DNA of 21,296 bases from Propionibacteriaceae bacterium. GTDB taxonomy: Bacteria > Actinomycetota > Actinomycetes > Propionibacteriales > Propionibacteriaceae. A model generated the notes under the pieces. The model was not told the DNA's origin and searched no databases. It saw only the letters and a list, made by a program, of their open reading frames with translations. This document shows, one piece after another, positions 1 to 7,588 of this stretch; the first letter of the stretch is position 1; every line of letters starts with the position of its first letter. The position numbers and the translations under genes were made by a program. The stretch spans positions 1 through 21,296 of the forward strand of contig JAUMYR010000028.1 in assembly GCA_030528545.1 (NCBI GenBank). The letters run 5' to 3'.

Positions 1-2
1 AG

Positions 3-1178
3 GTCGTGGGCGTTGACGTTTCGCAGCGTCACGTCGATGCGGTGAACGCGGGCAAGGTACCCTTCGTCGAGCCGGACTTAGCCGAGTGCGTCGCCGATGC
101 GGTGGCCCAGGGACGCCTTCGCGCTCAACGAGAGACACCCGAAGCCGACGTTTATATCATCGCGGTACCAACTCCGTTCAAGGGTGAGCGTGAGCCTGAC
201 CTGGGCTATGTGGACGCGGCGACCGACGCCATTATTCCCCATTTGAGCGGCGGGGAGCTGGTGATTCTTGAGTCGACCTCGCCTCCCGGGGCCACCGAAC
301 ATGTCGCCGCGCGGATCATGGGCGCTAGGCCCGATCTTTCCCTGGATGGCGCGGACGGGCGGCCTGTCGTCGAGTTCGCACACTGCCCGGAGCGAGTACT
401 GCCTGGCCGGGTCATGATCGAACTGGTGACCAATGACCGGATCGTTGGAGGGCTCACCCGGGCGGCCGCTGAGCGCGCGAAGCGCCTCTATGAAACCTTC
501 TGCGAGGCAGAGATCCATCTGACCGATGCCACCACCGCCGAAATGGCGAAGCTCACCGAGAACGCGTTCCGGGATGTCAACATCGCCTTCGCTAACGAGT
601 TGTCACTGATCTGTGACCGGCTCGGGATCGACGTCTTCGAACTGATTGAACTGGCCAACAAACATCCCCGGGTCAACATCCTTCAGCCAGGTCCTGGCGT
701 GGGCGGCCACTGCATCGCGGTCGACCCCTGGTTCATCGTGAGCGCGGCCCCGGAGGAGTCCAAGCTGACCCGGATGGCTCGCACCGTCAACGACGACAAG
801 CCTGCTTTCGTGCTCCGACAGGTCGCGGAGGCTCTCGCTGGGATCGAGCGGCCTACCATCGCTGTCCTGGGTTTAGCTTTCAAACCAGATATCGACGACC
901 TGCGGGAATCCCCCGCGCTGGCCATCGCCCGCAGCCTGGCGGACGCCTATCCCGAAGGCCGGGTCCTCGCGGTGGAGCCGAATATCGACGAGCTACCGAA
1001 GGTCCTTTCCGAGCTGCCCAATGTCACATTGGTTAGCCTCGATCAAGCCTTCGCTGAGGCTGAGGCGGTCGTATTGCTCGTGGACCACCGGGAGTTCAAG
1101 GAACTCGTGTCCGAGGATCTTCCGACCTGCCCGCTCGTGGATACCCGTGGCGTGTGGCGGGCTGCCAGGGAGGCGTGA
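3..1178 (+). CDS. wecC: UDP-N-acetyl-D-mannosamine dehydrogenase (WecC type), 5' partial
   Basis: Oxidises UDP-ManNAc to UDP-ManNAcA with two NAD+, giving a uronic acid donor for surface polysaccharide; cytosolic. The reading frame is open to the left edge and the first visible residues (VVGVDVS) are the second strand of the NAD-binding Rossmann fold, so the GxGYxG start of the protein lies outside the window. Counting from the GTG at 6, the signatures are IIAVPTPF (51-58), ESTSPPGAT (89-97), AKLTENAFRDVN (181-192, with the catalytic Lys) and PGPGVGGHCIAVDPWF (228-243), which holds the active-site Cys236. LAFKPDIDDLRESPA (290-304) begins the C-terminal UDP-binding domain. The QPGPGVGGHCIAVDPWFIV stretch matches WecC more closely than UDP-glucose dehydrogenase. 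It is the first visible gene of the operon, and the next gene begins 3 nt after its stop. Confidence 0.9.
   Translation, partial: VVGVDVSQRHVDAVNAGKVPFVEPDLAECVADAVAQGRLRAQRETPEADVYIIAVPTPFKGEREPDLGYVDAATDAIIPHLSGGELVILESTSPPGATEHVAARIMGARPDLSLDGADGRPVVEFAHCPERVLPGRVMIELVTNDRIVGGLTRAAAERAKRLYETFCEAEIHLTDATTAEMAKLTENAFRDVNIAFANELSLICDRLGIDVFELIELANKHPRVNILQPGPGVGGHCIAVDPWFIVSAAPEESKLTRMARTVNDDKPAFVLRQVAEALAGIERPTIAVLGLAFKPDIDDLRESPALAIARSLADAYPEGRVLAVEPNIDELPKVLSELPNVTLVSLDQAFAEAEAVVLLVDHREFKELVSEDLPTCPLVDTRGVWRAAREA
1167..1173 (+). promoter_or_regulatory. Ribosome binding site deciding the GTG 1182 start
   Basis: AGGGAGG, inside the last codons of the wecC-like gene, lies 8 nt before the GTG at 1182 and 14 nt before the in-frame ATG at 1188, which favours the GTG. 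Confidence 0.6.
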
Positions 1179-1181
1179 CCA

Positions 1182-2045
1182 GTGGGGATGAAGAAGAACA
1201 TCGTCCGGCTGAGCACCAAGGTATGGGTGGCGGCGTTGGCCGGGGTGCAGGTGCTGGCCTTAGGGCTGCTTGCCCTGGGCTGGCTGCGCTGGTTCCTTGC
1301 GGTCGAAGCGTGCGCGCTGCTGCTGCTCGGGGTGATGGTCTCATCCAAGTTCGCCGATGTGCTGGGTCGGCTCGCGGCCCAACGGCGGCAGCTCGAGCGG
1401 GTTCAGGCCGGTCTTGACCGCTCGCAGTGGCAGCTGCGGGAGGTTATGACGGCGCTGCGGAGCCCGCAGGGCCGGATGCAGCGGATGGGTGGGCAACCTC
1501 TCCTCTCTAAGCCCAGCACCGCGGCGGGTCGCGAGGCGGACGGTCCGGTCGTCGGCCGGGCCGCGGGGGACTCCAGTGATTTCCGCTCCCGGGAAGAACT
1601 GTTTCTGGACGCGGCCGGATCTGCTCTCCACCGGTTGGAGGCCCAGCCCTTCGCCGTCGTGATCGGGTCTGGGCAGGATCTGCCTGAGTCGTTGGCCGGG
1701 GCGCGTCGGCTGACGCCCGGTTTCGTCACCATGCAGTTGGACAAGGTGCAGCCCTCCGGGGTGATCGTGGACGAGGCCGCTTTTGTGGAGGGGCCGTGGG
1801 CTGGTGCGGACCGTGCGGGCGGGGAACACCTGGTGGCGTCCCTGCTCCAGCTGGTGGACTGGTGCGCCGACAATTCGGTGTCGCTGGCGCTGGTCCGCCG
1901 GGCCAGGACGGTGGGAGAGAACACGGGGCTCATCCGATCGTTCACGACACTGCACGTCCCCCTGGCGGAGGACCTTCCCGATGGCATCCCGGTCCCGGCG
2001 GTGGTACAGGGAGCACTTGACCTCGCATCGGGAGCTAAGGGGTGA
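1182..2045 (+). CDS. Two-helix membrane protein with coiled coil and GT-B-like soluble domain (copy 1)
   Basis: No named family recognised. The 287 residues read as: short basic N-terminus, two hydrophobic helices (about 14-34 and 36-53), a charged heptad-like stretch rich in Q, R and L (about 62-94, probable coiled coil), a Gly/Pro/Ala-rich linker, then a soluble alpha/beta domain (about 135-287) that should lie in the cytosol. The core of that domain, VIVDEAAFVEGPWAGAD (194-210) followed by a helix and SVSLALV, aligns with the same region of the protein encoded at 7589-8545. The GTG at 1182 is chosen because AGGGAGG at 1167-1173 sits 8 nt upstream; the ATG at 1188 is possible but 14 nt away. 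The stop overlaps the next start by 4 nt (GTGA), so it is probably translationally coupled to the tandem glycosyltransferase and may tether it to the membrane. That role is inferred. Confidence 0.75.
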   Translation: MGMKKNIVRLSTKVWVAALAGVQVLALGLLALGWLRWFLAVEACALLLLGVMVSSKFADVLGRLAAQRRQLERVQAGLDRSQWQLREVMTALRSPQGRMQRMGGQPLLSKPSTAAGREADGPVVGRAAGDSSDFRSREELFLDAAGSALHRLEAQPFAVVIGSGQDLPESLAGARRLTPGFVTMQLDKVQPSGVIVDEAAFVEGPWAGADRAGGEHLVASLLQLVDWCADNSVSLALVRRARTVGENTGLIRSFTTLHVPLAEDLPDGIPVPAVVQGALDLASGAKG

Positions 2046-4195
2046 CGGCTGAGGAGTCGGCTCTGGGCGTCCGGGTATTGCTGTATGGGGATGTCAACCT
2101 GAACCTGCTGGACGGTTCGGCGCTGTGGCTGACCTCGATGGCCCAGGTGCTTCCCCTGGCAGGCTGCCAGGTGGACCTGCTGCTGAAGGCCCCGGTGGTG
2201 AACGACCGGCTCGTACGGCCGCTGCGCTACCTGCCCGGGCTGAACCTGCTGGACGAGCTCAGCGGCACGGGCCGGGAGGCCTACAGCACGCCGGAGGCCG
2301 CCCGCCGGATCGTCGAGTTATCCGGACAGGGCTACGACCTGGTGCTGTTGCTAGGCCTGGCAGTGAACCAGGCGGTGGCTGGGGACCAGGCGTTCACGGG
2401 TCGGCTGTGGTCGTATGTGACCGATTACCCGCAGACCGCGGCCGAGTTCACCGAGGAGAAGCGGGACGAGCTGCGCAAGATCGCGGCTAGCTGCCAGGTG
2501 TTCTTCGCCCAGACCGAGTCGAGCCGCTCCTATCTCGAATACCATCTGCCCGAACTCGCCGGGAAGACGCTGCTGATGCCCCCGCCGATCCCGGGCTTTG
2601 AGGCGTCCGAGCCGGTCCCGGATAACCCCAGCCACATCCGCATGATCTACGCCGGGAAGCTGGCGCAGCGGTGGCGCACCAAGGAGATGTGCGAGCTGCC
2701 CTCCCGGCTGGCCCAGGAGGGGATCGCGGCGAGCCTGACCGTCTTCGGGGACAAGTTCCACCAGGGCACCTCCAAGAAGTCCTGGACCGGGGAGATGACC
2801 GAGGCGCTGGGTCTGCCCGGCGTCGACTGGCGCGGCGGTGTGGCCCGCGAAGAGATTCTGGCCGAACTGGCGCAGTTCAACCTGGGCATGAGCTGGCGGG
2901 ACCCAGAACTCGACGCGAGCCACGAGCTGTCCACCAAACTGCTGGAATACGGTTCCCGCGGGCTGCCGGTGCTGGTGAACCGCAACGCGCTGCACGAGGA
3001 GATCCTCGGCACGGATTACCCGCTCTACGTCGACGGCGACGATCCGGTCGCGGCCATCCGCGCGGCCCTGGCCGAACCGGGTTCTTTCGCCGAGGCGGCC
3101 AGGCGTTGCCAGCGGGCGGCCCAGGACCACACCTTCCCGGTCGTAGCCCAGCGGTTCCAGGGCTACCTGCGGGAATGGCTTCCCCGCCCGACGCTCAGCG
3201 TGAACCAGAAGATCACGGTCCTGGTCGCGGGCCACGATTTCAAGTTCTGCGGTGAACTCTTCGACATGCTGAAGGCCGAACCCGCGGTGAACCTCCTCGT
3301 CGATCACTGGTCCGGCTTGCATCACCACGACCCGGGGATCAGCGAGAGCCTTCTGAACCGCGCCGACGTCGTCATGTGTGAGTGGTGCGGCCCGAATGCG
3401 GTCTGGTACGCCAAGCACAAACGCCCAAAGCAGCGGCTGGTCGTCCGGCTGCACATGTTCGAGCTTGGCGCACCCTGGATGAGCTCGCTCAACACGGACG
3501 CGATCGATGCCATGGTGTGCGTCTCCGATTACTACGCCCGCACCACCGAGGCCGCCCTGGGCCTGGCGGAGGGATCGGTGCGGATGATCCCCAACACCAT
3601 CCGGGTCAGCGATTTCGAGCGTCCCAAACACGCCGGTGCGCCATTCAACCTGGGGCTCGTGGGGGTCGTGCCGCTACGCAAGCGACCGGACCGGGCTGTC
3701 GAGCTGCTTCGGGAACTGCTGGCCTACGACCACCGCTACACGCTGCACATCCGGGGCCGCTTCCCCAACGAGTACCCGTGGCTGTGGCGCGACCCGGTCT
3801 ACTGTTCCTATTACCAGGACATCTTCGACCAGATGCTGCACGACCCGGTCGTGGCTGGCCACATGACCTGGGACTATTTCGGTCCGGACATGGCTAACTG
3901 GCTGCGGGGCATCGGATGGTTGCTGTCTCCCAGCACGGACGAGAGTTTCCACGTCGCCCCGCTGGAGGGTATGGCGTCGGCCGCCGTGCCGGTGATCTGG
4001 GAGCGCCCGGGAGCAGAGCAGATTTTCGGTAGCCACTGGGTGCGCCCGGACGGGGCAGCGGAGCTGGCCCGTTTCATCCACGAGGCCAACACCGGACCTG
4101 GGTGGCAGCGCCTCGGCGTGCGTGCCCAGCGGGAAGCGCGCCGCTACGATGTGGCAGAGGTTCAAAGGTCGTGGTGTGAGGTGCTATGGGGATGA
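2042..4195 (+). CDS. Tandem GT-B (GT4-like) glycosyltransferase, copy 1
   Basis: A 717-residue cytosolic protein with two GT-B glycosyltransferase units. Unit 1 (about 10-380) opens with RVLLYGDVNLNLLDGSALWL (11-30), where DGSALWL is the usual acceptor-side loop, and has MIYAGKLAQRW (201-211) at the start of the donor domain and STKLLEYGSRGLPVLV (297-312) with Glu302. Unit 2 (about 388-717) has GLVGVVPLRKRPDRAVELL (538-556) and a textbook E-x7-E motif, ESFHVAPLE (Glu634 and Glu642), typical of retaining GT4 enzymes. Such enzymes move a sugar from a nucleotide-sugar to a growing glycan; two units suggest two consecutive transfers or a polymerase. Acceptor and sugar cannot be read from sequence. 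It overlaps the preceding membrane protein gene by GTGA and the following secreted protein gene by ATGA. It is a clear paralogue of the protein at 8538-10751 along its whole length. Confidence 0.88.
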   Translation: MTAEESALGVRVLLYGDVNLNLLDGSALWLTSMAQVLPLAGCQVDLLLKAPVVNDRLVRPLRYLPGLNLLDELSGTGREAYSTPEAARRIVELSGQGYDLVLLLGLAVNQAVAGDQAFTGRLWSYVTDYPQTAAEFTEEKRDELRKIAASCQVFFAQTESSRSYLEYHLPELAGKTLLMPPPIPGFEASEPVPDNPSHIRMIYAGKLAQRWRTKEMCELPSRLAQEGIAASLTVFGDKFHQGTSKKSWTGEMTEALGLPGVDWRGGVAREEILAELAQFNLGMSWRDPELDASHELSTKLLEYGSRGLPVLVNRNALHEEILGTDYPLYVDGDDPVAAIRAALAEPGSFAEAARRCQRAAQDHTFPVVAQRFQGYLREWLPRPTLSVNQKITVLVAGHDFKFCGELFDMLKAEPAVNLLVDHWSGLHHHDPGISESLLNRADVVMCEWCGPNAVWYAKHKRPKQRLVVRLHMFELGAPWMSSLNTDAIDAMVCVSDYYARTTEAALGLAEGSVRMIPNTIRVSDFERPKHAGAPFNLGLVGVVPLRKRPDRAVELLRELLAYDHRYTLHIRGRFPNEYPWLWRDPVYCSYYQDIFDQMLHDPVVAGHMTWDYFGPDMANWLRGIGWLLSPSTDESFHVAPLEGMASAAVPVIWERPGAEQIFGSHWVRPDGAAELARFIHEANTGPGWQRLGVRAQREARRYDVAEVQRSWCEVLWG

Positions 4196-7137
4196 GAAAG
4201 TGGCTTGTCGGCTGGATGATTTGCGTCCTATCGGTCACGCTTCTGGCCGTCTCTCCGCCGCTGGCCCATGCGGCTGAGGAACAGTTCTTAGGGGAACCTT
4301 TATCAGCAGAAGCCACCGGTTTCAAGGCCAAGGATGCCGCGGTCGGGATGGTCGGGGAAACTCCTCTGGCCGCTTTCCTGGTGGCCGGACACGCCGGGGA
4401 GGGCGCGCGCTTCGTCGTGACGAACCTGACCGGCAACGTGCTGGTCGACTGGTCAGGCCCGCTCCCTACCGCCTCGGCGGTGACCTATTCGCCCGCCGAC
4501 GGAGTCTTCTACTTCGCGATCAGTGACAGCGCCGAGTCCGGCCGGGCCGAGGTGTACCGGTGGTCTGGTGGGCAGCCAGTGAGGATGGCCACCGTCGACC
4601 GGGAGCAGATCGTCTCCTTGGCCCCGGCAGCCTCCGGTGGGCTCTACGTGGGCACCTTCGCTCAGGCTGGCGGGCAGTTATATTCCCTAACCGGGACTAC
4701 ATTGGTTAAGCTCCAGCAGCCTTTCCCCGGACAGGCCTATGTGCGTACCATTGTCGCCGATTCCGAGTCAGTCTTCGTGTCCAACTATGTGGCGTCGGGA
4801 TTCCGGCTGCTGCGCTACGACCTGGCCGCGGGCGAGTATCACGAGATCGAGTTGCCGCAGGAGCTGAAGGCGCAGCGCGCCGCCCACACGATGACTCTGG
4901 CCGGGGACTACCTCGTCCTGCGCTCGATCGATGGTGCGCAGCTATGGCTGTATCACCGGAAAGAGGGCCGTTTCGTGTCGGTCGACGACCAGGTGGGGCG
5001 CAGCTTCCGCAAACCCGAGGTCGAGAATCATCGCTCTCACCTGGATAGTGTGAGCCAGTTCGCTATCTCGGGTCTCGTCGAGGGCCGCTACGTTTTCTTC
5101 CAGCGTGCCCGCGCGGGGCTGATGAGGCTGGACCTGTCGCTGCCGGTGCCGAAAGCGATCCGGATGGACAAGTACTCGCCCCGGGACAACCCCAGCCCCA
5201 TGGAAGGGGCAAGCGCGAGCAATGCCACCGGTTACCTGATGCTTCCCGCGACCAAGGAGATTCCTACTCCCACCCTGGTCGCGGTGACGACCGACGGTCA
5301 GATCCTGAAGAACCGGCCAGGTCAGGCCCAGAGCTCGGTGCCGGTACGGGCCCAGGGTACGGCCATCCGGCTGTGGTCGGTGAACCAGGTCACTGGCGGA
5401 CGGATCGCGCTGGGCGGTTTCCACCCCCAGCAGGGCCTAGCCCTCTTCGACCCGATCACGATGGAATATGCCACACCAGGTGTCGTCCAGATCGAGGGGG
5501 CCGGGTCCTTCCAGGGCCGCTCGGTCTTCGGCGGCTACACCGGTGTGGCCCAGGACGGTGCGCCGGTCTTCGGCCAGCAAAAAGATGGGACGCTGAAACG
5601 GCTCACCACGATCGGGCATTCGCAAGAGCGTCCGGTAGCGCTGGCCGAGGTCGGCGGGAAACTTGCGATCGGCACGATCCCCGGCAAGGAGCAGACCGGC
5701 GGGGCGCTGTCGCTGTGGGACCCCCAGACCGGCAAGGCCACGGTGAAGCGAAACCTCATCCCCGGACACTCGGTCATCTCTCTGGTGAGTCACGGCAACA
5801 GGCTCGTTGGCGGGTCGTCCAACACCGGCGGTACCGGGGCCACACCCGCCCCTGGGGTTGGGCAGGTCTTCACCTACGATCCGGCCACCGGTGAGCTGAA
5901 AACCATGCCGACCGTGGACACCTCGGGCGCTTTCTCCTGGGTAGCGGCCATCACTCCCGACCCCGAGGCAGAGGGACATTTCTGGGCGATCGCGACCGGG
6001 CGGCTGATCCAGTTCCGAGTCGATGACGGCGGCCAGCCGACACTTACCCGGGATCTCGGGGCCTTCCCGCAGACTTCCTCCCCGAGCGGACGCGGACTGG
6101 GGATTGTCTTCACTCCTGGCAAGATCTATGCCACCCTCAGCGAATCCGTGATGATGATCGACCGGGCCTCAGGCAAGGCCGAACCTCTCGTGAAGCCGAC
6201 CTCGGATGGCGGGGTCATGGGGTTGGTCATGGTCGGTGACTACCTCTATTACGCCAGGGGAGCCAAGCTGTTCCGCGTCGCGGTGGGCTCGGCGGTCACC
6301 GACTGTTCCTTCGCCGCACCGCAGGTGGTCTCGCCCGAGCCAGGAACGCCGCAGGAGGCAGGGCAGATCTCATTCGCCGGAACCGGCACCCCGGATACCC
6401 AGATCGAGGTGAAGGCTGGGACCAGGGTCTCTAAGGCCATGGTTGACCAGGAGAGCAAGTGGACGGCCCCTCCGCTTCAGGTTGAGGCCGGGACCACGAA
6501 GGTGGAGTTCAGCGCCACGAGGCCGGGATGCCCGGACAAGACCGCATCGGCCACGTTCACCTTCACCGGGAAACAGCCTGACCTCGTCGCGCCGACGCTC
6601 ACCTCACACCAGCCGGACCAGTACTACCCGGCCGGGCAGGTGGTCTTCGCCGGACGCGGCCAGCCGGGTAGTCAGGTGAAGCTGCGGGTCAGTTCCCAGC
6701 ATCGGTCTGCCACGGTGCGGCCCGACGGAAGTTGGGAGATGAGCCCGATGAGAGTCTCGCCCCAGGGCATAGACCTTGTCTTCGAGGCCCACCGGCCGGG
6801 TGCGGCCCCGCGTCCGGCGGTCTACACGCTTTTCTTTGGGCCAGCTCCCAAGAAGCTGTCGGCGCCCTCGCTGCTCAGTCATCGGCTGGGTCAGTGCTAT
6901 CCCGGGGCCAGTGATGTCCGGCTCGCCGGGCGGGGCACTCCTGGGGCGAAGATCACCGCTAGGATCGGGTCCAGGACCAGGGTCGCCTATGTGCGCAGCA
7001 ACGGCCGCTGGAACACCGGCCCGATCCCGATCACCCCGAAGCGGCGGACCGCGGTTACGGTCCGCTACGAGGTCACCGCACCTGGGCTCCCCAGCGTGAA
7101 CCACGCAGAGACCTATTACTTCGGGTGCGGCAGCTGA
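4192..7137 (+). CDS. Secreted protein: beta-propeller-like region plus three Ig-like repeats
   Basis: A 981-residue exported protein. The signal peptide is MRKWLVGWMICVLSVTLLAV followed by SPPLAHA, with probable cleavage after AHA. Residues about 30-700 are beta-rich with recurring short Gly/Asp turn motifs (GGLYVGTF, GGRIALGGF, GGKLAIGTI, GDYLYYARG) typical of PQQ/kelch-like propeller blades. Residues about 704-981 form three similar repeats, each beginning near APxxxS and carrying a GxGxPGxxV/I turn, consistent with bacterial Ig-like domains. The mature protein has only four cysteines, at about 705, 780, 902 and 979: one pair in repeat 1, one in repeat 3, none in repeat 2. No LPXTG, membrane anchor or lipobox is seen. 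ATG 4192 gives a 4-nt ATGA overlap with the glycosyltransferase gene and lies 10 nt after GAGG; the ATG at 4186 is only 4 nt from it. Probably binds or acts on the wall glycan made by this operon (inference). Confidence 0.78.
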   Translation: MRKWLVGWMICVLSVTLLAVSPPLAHAAEEQFLGEPLSAEATGFKAKDAAVGMVGETPLAAFLVAGHAGEGARFVVTNLTGNVLVDWSGPLPTASAVTYSPADGVFYFAISDSAESGRAEVYRWSGGQPVRMATVDREQIVSLAPAASGGLYVGTFAQAGGQLYSLTGTTLVKLQQPFPGQAYVRTIVADSESVFVSNYVASGFRLLRYDLAAGEYHEIELPQELKAQRAAHTMTLAGDYLVLRSIDGAQLWLYHRKEGRFVSVDDQVGRSFRKPEVENHRSHLDSVSQFAISGLVEGRYVFFQRARAGLMRLDLSLPVPKAIRMDKYSPRDNPSPMEGASASNATGYLMLPATKEIPTPTLVAVTTDGQILKNRPGQAQSSVPVRAQGTAIRLWSVNQVTGGRIALGGFHPQQGLALFDPITMEYATPGVVQIEGAGSFQGRSVFGGYTGVAQDGAPVFGQQKDGTLKRLTTIGHSQERPVALAEVGGKLAIGTIPGKEQTGGALSLWDPQTGKATVKRNLIPGHSVISLVSHGNRLVGGSSNTGGTGATPAPGVGQVFTYDPATGELKTMPTVDTSGAFSWVAAITPDPEAEGHFWAIATGRLIQFRVDDGGQPTLTRDLGAFPQTSSPSGRGLGIVFTPGKIYATLSESVMMIDRASGKAEPLVKPTSDGGVMGLVMVGDYLYYARGAKLFRVAVGSAVTDCSFAAPQVVSPEPGTPQEAGQISFAGTGTPDTQIEVKAGTRVSKAMVDQESKWTAPPLQVEAGTTKVEFSATRPGCPDKTASATFTFTGKQPDLVAPTLTSHQPDQYYPAGQVVFAGRGQPGSQVKLRVSSQHRSATVRPDGSWEMSPMRVSPQGIDLVFEAHRPGAAPRPAVYTLFFGPAPKKLSAPSLLSHRLGQCYPGASDVRLAGRGTPGAKITARIGSRTRVAYVRSNGRWNTGPIPITPKRRTAVTVRYEVTAPGLPSVNHAETYYFGCGS

Positions 7138-7432
7138 ACCTCAGACGTGCTTCGTCCGGTCCAGTTTTTCCGGGCAGGTAAGGCGTGAGAGCGGGTTTCT
7201 GCGGGAACGCTAACCAGGCTTGGGAAGCGTGGCCAAGGTGTCGGTCTCGGTCTTCCCGGGCCCACGTGCTCATGGTCTGCGAGGCGCAGATACTCGGATA
7301 ACCCACTGGCCCCGGTCTTAGCGATCCAGCCCGCTCGCGTGCGCCGGGAAGCATTCGGACCGTATCTGCCGTCGGCTCTACCTGTCACCTAGTCGGGGCC
7401 GAGATGACCGTGATCCCTGCCGGGGAGCAAAA

Positions 7433-7471
7433 TCTTCGGGCGCGCCGGAGCGGTTCGCAACGCGCCGAAGA
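7433..7471. terminator. Strong hairpin, possible U-less terminator or structured leader
   Basis: Positions 7433-7439 (TCTTCGG) pair with 7465-7471, and CGCG at 7441-7444 pairs with 7461-7464. This gives an 11-bp stem with one bulged G (7440) and a 16-nt loop. There is no T-run after it. Many actinobacterial terminators lack a U tract, so it could end the upstream operon, although it lies about 300 nt beyond that stop codon. Confidence 0.45.
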
Positions 7472-7506
7472 AGTAGAGCCATCAAACCTCCAAGTATAAG
7501 GGCACA

Positions 7507-7522
7507 TCCTGACCATTCAGGA
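7507..7522. promoter_or_regulatory. Perfect 6-bp inverted repeat, possible operator
   Basis: TCCTGA-CCAT-TCAGGA, a perfect dyad with a 4-nt spacer. It ends 12 nt before the candidate -10 element TAGAAT, so a protein bound here would cover the -35 position. A small RNA hairpin is the alternative only if transcription starts further upstream. Confidence 0.35.
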
Positions 7523-7534
7523 GCGTTGGGGCAG

Positions 7535-7540
7535 TAGAAT
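7535..7540 (+). promoter_or_regulatory. Candidate -10 element for the second module
   Basis: TAGAAT fits the actinobacterial TAnnnT -10 consensus and predicts transcription starting near 7547, about 42 nt before the GTG at 7589. No good -35 hexamer sits at 16-18 nt; CTGACC at 7509-7514 is 20 nt away. Confidence 0.4.
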
Positions 7541-7575
7541 AAGTGCTCAGCGTCAGGTTGCAGGGGTAGCTAGGT

Positions 7576-7581
7576 GGGAGG
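7576..7581 (+). promoter_or_regulatory. Ribosome binding site deciding the GTG 7589 start
   Basis: GGGAGG is 7 nt before the GTG at 7589 and 13 nt before the in-frame ATG at 7595. It overlaps an upstream in-frame GTG at 7574, which is therefore unlikely to be the start. Confidence 0.65.
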
Positions 7582-7588
7582 CGACAAC

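Larger units (their letters stand above)
7138..7588. other. 451-bp non-coding region between the two glycosyltransferase modules
   Basis: No convincing gene on either strand. It holds a stable hairpin (7433-7471), a 16-bp dyad (7507-7522), a likely -10 element (7535-7540) and the ribosome binding site of the next gene. Base composition shifts here from about 70 percent GC upstream to about 50-57 percent downstream. No transposase fragment or direct-repeat boundary was found. Confidence 0.6.

Noticed and set aside
2351..3631. Long 426-codon open frame on the minus strand inside the first tandem glycosyltransferase
   Set aside because: It lies wholly opposite a gene with clear motifs. Its product is rich in Gly, Arg, Leu, His and Val with no domain pattern, as expected for an antisense frame in high-GC DNA.
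7138..7588. Insertion sequence or attachment-site remnant at the GC boundary
   Set aside because: No transposase-like frame, no terminal inverted repeats, no tRNA gene and no flanking direct repeat were visible.
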